6,003 nucleotides of DNA. It comes from an uncultured Brevundimonas sp. (GTDB lineage: Bacteria; Pseudomonadota; Alphaproteobacteria; Caulobacterales; Caulobacteraceae). The DNA is taken from positions 1-6,003 of the forward strand of contig CAMPGL010000129.1 in the NCBI GenBank assembly GCA_946885435.1. Direction: 5' to 3'. Positions 1 to 6,003 of the stretch are shown one piece after another (the first letter of the stretch is position 1; the number at the start of each line of letters is the position of its first letter). A program made the translations under genes and the position numbers. The notes under the pieces are model-generated. The model made no database searches. It had not been told where the DNA came from and saw only the letters and a list, made by a program, of their open reading frames with translations.

Positions 1-773
<773 letters not shown>

Positions 774-777
<4 letters not shown>

Positions 778-1691
778 ATCGCCGGATCGGCGGCGGTCAC
801 GGGCGTGGCCCCGCCTCGTTCGCCCTTGATCGCGAGATAGGCCGCCGCCCCCGGCGTGTAGAGGATCGCCATCTGCAGCGCGGTCAGCAGGCTGTAGACG
901 ACCAGGGCGACGATCGCGGCAGGCGCATAGTCCGCGAACTCCATCGATCCCAGCGCCGCGATGTTGTCGAACCCGCCGAGCGTGAACCACAGGATCGGGA
1001 GCGCGATGATCGAGATCAGCAGCGAGACGACGATCGACATCACAAAGGCGAGCAGGAACATCCCGAGCAGCCCCCAGAAGTGACCCTTGGTCATTCCCCA
1101 GGAGTCGAAGAAGGCGAAACGCCGCTCGGCCACTACGATCGGCAGGGCGAGGCTGAAACGGACGACCACGAAGACGATGGCCGCCACCAGCGCCAGGACA
1201 GCCGCGATCCCGATGATGACGGTGACGCCCGCGTTCTGCTCGCCCAGGGCGACACCGACGCCGGCCACGAGGGCGATGACGAGGAAGTACGGGATCATGA
1301 ACGCGATCACCGCCAGGATCGTCAGGGCGAAATAGACGATGAAGACCCTGAGCTCATCCATCCCGAGCCGAAGATAGCCGAACGCGCTTTCCGCGGGCCT
1401 GACGATGGCCCGGTTCACCGCAGCCAGGGTCATGGCCGAGAAGATGAAGGATAGGGGGTAGAACAGGGCCATCAGACCGATGCTGCCGCCCATCGCGCTC
1501 ATCATTTCGCTTTCGGTGACCTCTCGGCCCTCCTGCGCGGCCCCGATGATGGCCATGAGCATCGGGGCGAATATCGAGAAGTACGCCCCCAGATAGACTG
1601 CGGTCAGGATCGTCCAGATCAGGATGGTCATGGGCGACCGGCGAGCCAGCCGGAAGCCCTCGAACGCCGCTTCGCTCGCGGAAAAAGCCAT
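774..1691 (-). CDS. Multi-pass inner-membrane protein, function unknown
   Basis: I do not recognise a named gene. The 305-residue product is strongly hydrophobic, with about six membrane-spanning stretches at roughly 22-50, 71-93, 115-148, 155-186, 205-238 and 258-287; the long ones may be kinked or re-entrant. Residues 178-210 carry a pattern ([12 protein letters not shown], then [14 protein letters not shown]) that resembles the 'R-S-L-A-L-P ... S-W-x-x-T-x-G-x-F-W' motif I know from proteins annotated as glycerophosphoryl diester phosphodiesterase membrane-domain or UPF0259-like. No soluble phosphodiesterase catalytic domain is attached, so enzymatic activity should not be assumed. There is no cleavable signal peptide; the first hydrophobic segment follows a short charged N-terminus (FRLARRS). 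The ATG at 1689-1691 is supported by a purine-rich ribosome-binding stretch just upstream. It is transcribed towards uvrA, sharing a CTAG at the stops, and divergently from the methyltransferase cluster. A transport, stress or envelope role is possible but unproven. Confidence 0.88.
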
Positions 1692-1694
1692 AGT

Positions 1695-1705
1695 CTTCCC
1701 CCCTC
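1695..1705 (-). promoter_or_regulatory. Ribosome-binding site of the membrane-protein gene
   Basis: On the minus strand this reads GAGGGGGGAAG. The G run is centred about 6-10 bases before the ATG at 1691-1689. It fits an anti-Shine-Dalgarno match and supports that start codon over other in-frame options. Confidence 0.65.
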
Positions 1706-1789
1706 GGGATTCGCGGCTGCCGCCGCAAGATGGCTCTACCCTAACGCGGATTCACCGAGCTGGGGATGACAAGTCCGCAAGAATGCTAT

Positions 1790-1793
1790 GGAG
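1790..1793 (+). promoter_or_regulatory. Ribosome-binding site deciding the methyltransferase start
   Basis: GGAG lies five bases before the ATG at 1799. The upstream in-frame ATG at 1766 has only a G run directly abutting it, with no usable spacing, so 1799 is the better start. Confidence 0.7.
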
Positions 1794-1798
1794 CGGGC

Positions 1799-2407
1799 AT
1801 GACCGACCCGCGCCTGTCCTCCCCGTCGAGCGCCCGCAACACCGAGCCGATCCTGAAGGTGCTGAAGGCGCACATGCCCGCGCGAGGCCGGGTGCTGGAG
1901 GTCGCCTGCGGCGCGGGCGAGCACGCGCTGGCCTTCTCTCGCGCCCTGCCCGGCCTTGAGTGGACGCCGACCGATCCGGACCCCGCCGCCATCGCCAGCG
2001 CCGCCGCCTGGCGTAAGGCCGAGGGACCGCAGAATCTGCAGCCGCCGATCCAGCTCGATGCGACGGACGAGAGCGCCTGGCCCGACGGCCCGTTCCACGC
2101 CCTGTTCTGCGCCAACATGATCCACATCAGCCCCTGGGAGGCGACGCTCGGCCTCATGCGGCTGGCGGCGCGCGTCCTGCTGAACCCGGGCGGCCTGATG
2201 GTCCTCTACGGACCCTATCGCGAGACAGGCGTACCGCTGGCGGCGTCGAACGCCGCCTTCGATGAGAGCCTCAAGGCCCGCGACCCCGCCTGGGGCCTGC
2301 GCGAGCTCGACGATGTGGTCCTGGCCGCCAAGCAGGAGGGTCTGGCCCATACGCTGCGCATCGAGATGCCGGCCAACAACCTCTGCCTGCTCTTCCGGCG
2401 CGTCTGA
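1799..2407 (+). CDS. DUF938-family SAM-dependent methyltransferase-like protein
   Basis: The 202-residue product has a class I methyltransferase fold signature. Residues 33-44 (LEVACGAGEHAL) form the glycine-rich SAM-binding motif I, and D59 (in TPTD) sits where the acidic ribose-binding residue is expected. Family-specific blocks follow: RNTEPIL at 13-19, FCANMIHISPW at 103-113, LYGPY at 136-140, SNAAFD at 150-155, RDPAWGLREL at 161-170 and MPANN at 190-194. This order matches the DUF938 (UPF0585-type) family as I know it; its substrate is not established. An in-frame ATG at 1766 would add 11 residues, but the spaced GGAG and the family's N-terminus favour 1799. It heads a tight plus-strand cluster, and its TGA overlaps the next gene's ATG by one base. 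No signal peptide or membrane segment is seen, so it is probably cytoplasmic. Family assignment is firm; methyl transfer is inferred from motif I. Confidence 0.9.
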   Translation: MTDPRLSSPSSARNTEPILKVLKAHMPARGRVLEVACGAGEHALAFSRALPGLEWTPTDPDPAAIASAAAWRKAEGPQNLQPPIQLDATDESAWPDGPFHALFCANMIHISPWEATLGLMRLAARVLLNPGGLMVLYGPYRETGVPLAASNAAFDESLKARDPAWGLRELDDVVLAAKQEGLAHTLRIEMPANNLCLLFRRV

Positions 2408-3177
2408 TGGCCTGGACCCGCACCTACGACGGCGCCGAGCCGGTCCGCCTCAACAAGTGGCTGGGCCAGTCGGGCGTCTGCTCGCGCCGCGAGGCGGAAG
2501 GCCTGATCGCCGAGGGCCTGGTCTCCATCGGCGGCCAGGTCGTCACCGATCCCGGCCGCAAGATCGCGCCCGGCGAGACCCTGACGCTGTCGGATCGCGC
2601 CCAGGCCGCCCTGGCCGAGGGCATGACCCTGATCGTCCACAAGCCGACCGGCTACGTCTCCGGCCAGCCCGAGCCCGGCAAGATCCCGGCCGTGCGGCTG
2701 CTGACCGCCGCCAACCGCATCGGCGACGGGCCCGTCCCCGCCGCTGACGCCTCGCTTCCGCCCATCGGCCGGCTCGACGAGGACTCGCGCGGCCTGCTGC
2801 TTCTGTCCTCCGACGGCGTGGTCGCCAAGGCGGTGATCGGGCCCGAGTCCGAGTTGGAGAAGGAATACCGCGTCCGCGTACGCGGCGAGGTCACGCCAGA
2901 GGCCGTCGCCCGCCTCCGTCATGGCCTGGAGCTGGACGGACGGGTGCTCAAGCCCGCCGGAGTCTTCGACAAGGGCAAAGGGCGGTTGAAGTTCATCCTG
3001 CGCGAGGGCCGCAATCGCCAGATCCGCCGCATGTGCGAACTGGTCGGCCTGCGGGTCATCGACCTGTTCCGCGTCCGCATCGGCCCGCTCCAGCTCGGTG
3101 ACCTGCCGGAAGGCGCCTGGCGGCATCTGACGCCCGAAGAGCGCGAGGCACTGCTGGCCCTCCCGCCGAAGTCCTGA
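2407..3177 (+). CDS. rluF: RluF-type 23S rRNA pseudouridine synthase
   Basis: This RsuA/RluB/RluE/RluF-family enzyme isomerises uridine to pseudouridine in large-subunit rRNA. E. coli RluF modifies U2604 of 23S rRNA and is also reported to act on tRNA-Tyr. The 256 residues comprise an N-terminal S4 RNA-binding domain (about 14-60, [18 protein letters not shown]), then the catalytic domain with HKPTGYVSG at 78-86, [17 protein letters not shown] from 121 with catalytic D124, EKEYRVRV from 151 and [10 protein letters not shown] at 201-210. The last block resembles RluF (NRQIRRMC) more than RluB (NREVRRL), which is why I choose RluF within the family. Between the KP motif and GRLD there is a segment longer than in E. 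coli RluF (about 87-120). The start is fixed by the TGATG overlap with the upstream gene; no Shine-Dalgarno is visible before it, so translational coupling is likely. The exact target uridine is inferred from family membership. Confidence 0.9.
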   Translation: MAWTRTYDGAEPVRLNKWLGQSGVCSRREAEGLIAEGLVSIGGQVVTDPGRKIAPGETLTLSDRAQAALAEGMTLIVHKPTGYVSGQPEPGKIPAVRLLTAANRIGDGPVPAADASLPPIGRLDEDSRGLLLLSSDGVVAKAVIGPESELEKEYRVRVRGEVTPEAVARLRHGLELDGRVLKPAGVFDKGKGRLKFILREGRNRQIRRMCELVGLRVIDLFRVRIGPLQLGDLPEGAWRHLTPEEREALLALPPKS

Positions 3178-3186
3178 CCGGAGTAT

Positions 3187-3191
3187 GAGGG
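3187..3191 (+). promoter_or_regulatory. Ribosome-binding site deciding the pyrC start
   Basis: GAGGG lies five bases before the ATG at 3197. The in-frame ATG at 3185 has a GGAG at 3180-3183 but only one base of spacing. The 3197 start gives [14 protein letters not shown], which aligns with the known N-terminus of E. coli-type PyrC. Confidence 0.7.
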
Positions 3192-3196
3192 CCGCC

Positions 3197-4240
3197 ATGA
3201 CCGACCGCCTCGTGATCCGCCGCCCCGACGACTGGCACGTCCACCTGCGTGACGGCGACATGCTGAGGGACGTAGTCGGCCACACGGCCCGCCAGTTCGC
3301 CCGCGCCATCGTCATGCCGAACCTGGCCCCGCCCGTGACCACCATCGAGGCCGCCCGCGCCTACCGCGACCGCATCCTCGCCGCCCTGCCGCCAGGCGCC
3401 GACTTCACACCCCTGATGACCGCCTACCTGACCGACGGCATCGACGCCGCCGAGGTCGAGCGCGGCTTCTCCGAGGGCGTTTGGAAGGCCTGCAAGCTCT
3501 ACCCCGCCCACGCCACCACCAACTCCAGCCACGGCGTCACCGACATCCGCAACATCCACGGCGTGCTGGCCGCCATGGAACGCATCGGCATGCCCCTGCT
3601 GGTGCACGGCGAGGTGACCGACCGCGAGGTCGACATCTTCGACCGCGAGGCCGTCTTCATCGAGCGCGTCCTGACCGGCGTCATCCGCGACTTCCCGGGC
3701 CTGAAGATCGTGTTTGAACACGCCACCACCGAGGACGCGGTCCAGTTCGTGGAGGCGGCGGGTCCCAACCTGGCGGCCACGATCACGCCCCAGCACCTTC
3801 TGATCAACCGCAACGCCATGTTCGACGGCGGCCTGCGGCCGCACGCCTATTGCCTTCCCGTCGCCAAGCGCGAGCAGCACCGGCTGGCGCTGCGCAAGGC
3901 CGCGACCTCCGGCAGTCCGAAGTTCTTCCTCGGCACCGACTCGGCCCCGCACGCCCGCCACGCCAAAGAGAGCGGCTGCGGCTGCGCCGGCATCTTCAAC
4001 GCCCCCGCGGCGCTCGAGGCCTACATCTCGGTCTTCGAAGCGGAGGGCGCGCTCGACCGGTTCGAGGCCTTCGCCTCCACGAACGGCCCGCGCTTCTACG
4101 GCCTGCCGCTGAACGAAGGCCGCGTCGTGCTGGAGCGCTCCGCCTGGACCGTCCCCGAAGAGCTCACCGCCGCCGGCGCGCCGATTGTCCCCTTCCTCGC
4201 CGGCCAGGAGCTGGCCTGGCGGTACACGGGGCTTGCCTAG
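3197..4240 (+). CDS. pyrC: Dihydroorotase, E. coli PyrC type
   Basis: This enzyme catalyses the third step of de novo pyrimidine synthesis, the reversible cyclisation of N-carbamoyl-aspartate to dihydroorotate, in the cytoplasm. The product is 347 residues, almost the same length as E. coli PyrC. All the metal and catalytic residues are visible: H14 and H16 (HVHLR, with substrate-binding R18), K100 in KLYPA (the lysine carbamylated in the family), H137 in VHGE, H175 in FEH, and D248 and H252 in GTDSAPH. Each is offset by two from E. coli. Other family blocks include [28 protein letters not shown] and [12 protein letters not shown], and the C-terminus has PFLAGQE. It lies 19 bases after the rluF stop and is probably the last gene of the cluster. 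No other pyrimidine gene is in the window. Its TAG at 4238-4240 interlocks with the stop of the converging beta-propeller gene. An in-frame ATG at 3185 would add four residues and cannot be fully excluded. Confidence 0.97.
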   Translation: MTDRLVIRRPDDWHVHLRDGDMLRDVVGHTARQFARAIVMPNLAPPVTTIEAARAYRDRILAALPPGADFTPLMTAYLTDGIDAAEVERGFSEGVWKACKLYPAHATTNSSHGVTDIRNIHGVLAAMERIGMPLLVHGEVTDREVDIFDREAVFIERVLTGVIRDFPGLKIVFEHATTEDAVQFVEAAGPNLAATITPQHLLINRNAMFDGGLRPHAYCLPVAKREQHRLALRKAATSGSPKFFLGTDSAPHARHAKESGCGCAGIFNAPAALEAYISVFEAEGALDRFEAFASTNGPRFYGLPLNEGRVVLERSAWTVPEELTAAGAPIVPFLAGQELAWRYTGLA

Positions 4241-6003
4241 CGCTGCTGGCCCCGCGCCGGCGGGGCGAAGCTGATCCGCCCGATCTCGCGCACGGTCTCC
4301 TCCTCGCGCGCGCCCTCGACCAGCTCATAGCCGAGCAGGGCGAAGATGCGGTTCCCGATGAAGATCGGCCGGGCGTTGCCGTACCAGTCCGCGCAGGAGG
4401 CGATGCAGGCGTCGTCCACCGCCGTGCCCGGCGAGGAGTCCAGCCGTCCGTACGGCCCCAGCCGCCGCGCCTCGCGTCTCAGGAACAGCATGTCGGCGAT
4501 GGAATAGAACAGGGTGCTGCGCCCGTCCGCCGCCCGCATCACCGGCAGGCCGACCACGCCGGACGAGCCGTCCGGGCTGTCGGCGTCCGGGCTGTAGAAG
4601 AAGGCGTGGCTGCGCTCCTCGGCCTCCTGGCTCGACTGCAGGACATAGCGGTCGCCGATCACCGCCGAGCCGGGATCCAGCTCGATGGTTGTGAACTGCA
4701 CGTCCTCCGAGCCGCCCACAGTCAGGGCGTCACGGCCCATCACTTCGATGCGGTCGACGACGTGCGGCATGGCGATCGACGTCACCCCGCCGTCCAGCGA
4801 CGCCGCGACCAGCGTTCCCGCGGCGGCTCCGTCAAACCCGTAGGTCCTCAGGCTGTAAAGCAGCCGGTCCCCCACCCAGCGGTTCCGGTCGATCGAGCCG
4901 CCGTCCGCGCCGGGCAGCTCGCGGTAGAGGTCCGACGAGGCCCGCACCGAACCGTCACCAAACAGGCCGAGCGGCAGGCGCAGCAGGGCGGCGTCGCCCT
5001 CCGTCACCTCCGGCCGCCACATCGCGTCCCCGCCCCCGTCCGAGGACACGAAGACATCCAGGGTCTGAGCCGAGCGGTTCTCGCGGAATGAGAACTGATC
5101 CACCGGCTGGCCGCGCACCTGCACTGCGGTCGGCGCGCTCTGTCCCAGCGGTAGGCGATACACGAAGGACAGGCCCTCCTGGCCGCCCGCTCCCCGATAC
5201 CAGTCCTGGCCGACCCACAGATAGACGGCCTGGGTCGAGACGTAGAAGGTTCGCGAATCAGAGCCCAGCACCCCGACGCCCTCGCAGGCCATCCGCTCAG
5301 CCGTCAGATCGCAGCGCGACAGGGTGTGCAGGGTGGAGATCTCGGCCGTCGGATCGTCGCGCAGACGCTGCGGCACGTAGATCTGCTCAGGTCGCGCGAT
5401 GGGCCGGAACTTGGCGTCCGCCTCTCCGGTCCAGCGGCGCATGCCCGGCAGCACGCTGAGCGGGTCGCCATCCCAGTAGAGCTCCAGCGGCGCGTAGAAG
5501 ATCAGCTCGTCGCCGACCAGCCGCGAGGCGTAATTGCGCGACGAATAATAGTCGTTCGACCGCAGGTGGTAGGCGTCAACGAACGACAGCCGCCCCTCGG
5601 GCGACAGGCGGAAGCGGTTGATCTCCGTCCCGCCGCGCCCATAGCTGTAGCCCACGACCACGACCCAGTCCCCCGAGACCAGCATCTCGTCGTACCAGTC
5701 GCCCGCCGCGTCGGCGCCGGGCGGATAGGCGTTGATGGCGTCGACCGGCCTCAGGCCACCGTCGGCGATGGAGACAGTGAACAGCCGCCCGCGCCTCAGG
5801 ATGATCAGATAGTCGCCCACCTGTTTGACGATCCCGCCCTCGTCGACCCCGGCCTCCTGCACGTTGGTGATCGACGGGGCAGCCGAGCCGCTGACCACCA
5901 CGTCGGTTGCGACTTCAGCAAGGGCTGCGGCGCTTTCCTGGACGACCGGGGGTGGCGGGCTCCCCGCCGCGGACGGCGGAGGCGGTGAGGGCGGCGGCGG
6001 AGG
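4237..6003 (-). CDS. Probable exported beta-propeller-domain protein (N-terminus outside window)
   Basis: The frame is open to the right edge, giving 588 visible residues and no credible start; the GTG at 5901 is internal. Visible residues 1-19 are a proline-rich stretch (runs of P broken by S, A and G), followed by an Ala-rich linker. A block beginning [15 protein letters not shown] at about residue 46 comes next. That block matches, from memory, the opening of the 'secreted protein containing C-terminal beta-propeller domain' family (Beta_propel). The rest is beta-rich with repeated strand-turn patterns, for example [72 protein letters not shown] and [15 protein letters not shown]. There are only four cysteines (231, 240, 533, 537 in visible numbering), two close pairs that could form disulfides, which fits export. 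The linker suggests a signal peptide or lipoprotein anchor just off-window, but that is inference. Molecular function is unknown. The TAG at 4239-4237 shares a CTAG with the pyrC stop. Confidence 0.88.
   Translation of the reverse strand, partial: PPPPPSPPPPSAAGSPPPPVVQESAAALAEVATDVVVSGSAAPSITNVQEAGVDEGGIVKQVGDYLIILRRGRLFTVSIADGGLRPVDAINAYPPGADAAGDWYDEMLVSGDWVVVVGYSYGRGGTEINRFRLSPEGRLSFVDAYHLRSNDYYSSRNYASRLVGDELIFYAPLELYWDGDPLSVLPGMRRWTGEADAKFRPIARPEQIYVPQRLRDDPTAEISTLHTLSRCDLTAERMACEGVGVLGSDSRTFYVSTQAVYLWVGQDWYRGAGGQEGLSFVYRLPLGQSAPTAVQVRGQPVDQFSFRENRSAQTLDVFVSSDGGGDAMWRPEVTEGDAALLRLPLGLFGDGSVRASSDLYRELPGADGGSIDRNRWVGDRLLYSLRTYGFDGAAAGTLVAASLDGGVTSIAMPHVVDRIEVMGRDALTVGGSEDVQFTTIELDPGSAVIGDRYVLQSSQEAEERSHAFFYSPDADSPDGSSGVVGLPVMRAADGRSTLFYSIADMLFLRREARRLGPYGRLDSSPGTAVDDACIASCADWYGNARPIFIGNRIFALLGYELVEGAREEETVREIGRISFAPPARGQQR
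4249..4266. other. GC-rich hairpin just beyond the pyrC stop
   Basis: GCCCCGC, a four-base loop GCCG, and GCGGGGC form a perfect 7-bp stem starting nine bases after the pyrC stop. It has no T tract on either strand, so it is not a canonical intrinsic terminator. It lies inside the 3' coding end of the opposing gene. It could pause transcription or protect the pyrC mRNA end, or it could be chance in GC-rich coding DNA. Confidence 0.3.

Larger units (their letters stand above)
1692..1798. promoter_or_regulatory. Divergent intergenic region, probable promoters in both directions
   Basis: This 107-base gap separates the minus-strand membrane-protein gene from the plus-strand methyltransferase-rluF-pyrC cluster. 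It is the only place in the window where promoters for both would be expected. I see no strong sigma-70-type pair. Weak candidates are TGCTAT at 1784-1789 as a plus-strand -10, which would place the transcript start almost on the ATG at 1799, and TTGTCA on the minus strand (1767-1772) as a -35 without a convincing -10. A small inverted repeat, GCGGC-TGCC-GCCGC at 1713-1726, lies in the presumed leader of the membrane-protein gene. The regulatory role rests on position; the exact elements are not established. Confidence 0.45.

Noticed and set aside
1713..1726. Inverted repeat GCGGC-TGCC-GCCGC as a terminator or operator
   Set aside because: The stem is only 5 bp with no T tract, and it lies between divergent genes where no terminator is expected. 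Such short repeats are common by chance at this GC content.
1766..1798. Upstream ATG for the methyltransferase gene
   Set aside because: The G run touches this ATG with no spacing, while GGAG sits five bases before the ATG at 1799. The extra 11 residues are not part of the family pattern I recognise.
2215..3345. 376-codon minus-strand open frame spanning parts of three plus-strand genes
   Set aside because: It is antisense to the methyltransferase, rluF and pyrC genes, all strongly supported by motifs. Its translation is low-complexity Arg/Ala/Gly/Asp-rich with no domain, as expected from GC-rich third positions.
3056..3961. 301-codon minus-strand open frame inside pyrC
   Set aside because: It is a shadow of pyrC, Gly/Val/Asp-rich with no domain, and contradicts the intact catalytic residues read on the plus strand.
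3850..5091. 413-codon plus-strand open frame crossing the pyrC/beta-propeller junction
   Set aside because: It overlaps pyrC in another frame and then runs antisense to the beta-propeller gene. Composition is Arg/Ala/Pro-rich, with no recognisable motif and no fit to the gene boundaries.
5899..5901. GTG as the start of the beta-propeller protein
   Set aside because: The frame continues upstream through an Ala-rich and proline-rich linker to the window edge, and no ribosome-binding site precedes this codon.
5326..5988. 220-codon plus-strand open frame opposite the beta-propeller gene
   Set aside because: It is antisense to a frame that stays open for 588 residues with family-like motifs, and it has no domain of its own.

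Overview
This is a GC-rich window (I estimate about two thirds G+C) with dense, well-spaced coding sequence. It looks like a chromosomal segment of an alphaproteobacterium, most likely Caulobacterales (Brevundimonas or a relative). That placement is inferred from base composition, protein style and gene content; no search was run. I see no mobile element, tRNA, rRNA, CRISPR array, phage gene or composition break, so this reads as an ordinary core-genome neighbourhood. No gene-free stretch exceeds 300 bases; the largest gap is 107 bases.

Layout: (1) Positions 1-777, + strand, hold the C-terminal quarter of uvrA, the excision-repair damage-recognition ATPase, cut by the left window edge. (2) Positions 774-1691, - strand, encode a roughly six-pass inner-membrane protein of unproven function. 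(3) A 107-base divergent intergenic region (1692-1798) should carry the promoters for gene 2 and for the next cluster. (4) Positions 1799-4240, + strand, form a tight three-gene cluster: a DUF938-type SAM-dependent methyltransferase-like protein, an RluF-type 23S rRNA pseudouridine synthase (one-base overlap, TGATG), and pyrC, dihydroorotase of de novo pyrimidine synthesis (19-base gap). (5) Positions 4237-6003, - strand, encode a large, probably exported beta-propeller protein. Its N-terminus, including a proline-rich linker, runs to the right window edge and continues beyond it.

The three-gene cluster is probably one transcript. It combines ribosome modification, pyrimidine synthesis and an uncharacterised methyltransferase-like protein, which is plausible growth-linked co-expression rather than a shared pathway. 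The best structural observation is that both convergent gene pairs (uvrA/membrane protein and pyrC/beta-propeller protein) end in the same way: the two antiparallel TAG stop codons interlock in a single palindromic CTAG. Only three CTAG sites occur in the window, and two are these junctions. I found no convincing evidence for an undescribed multi-gene system; the uncharacterised items are the membrane protein, the DUF938 protein and the beta-propeller protein.
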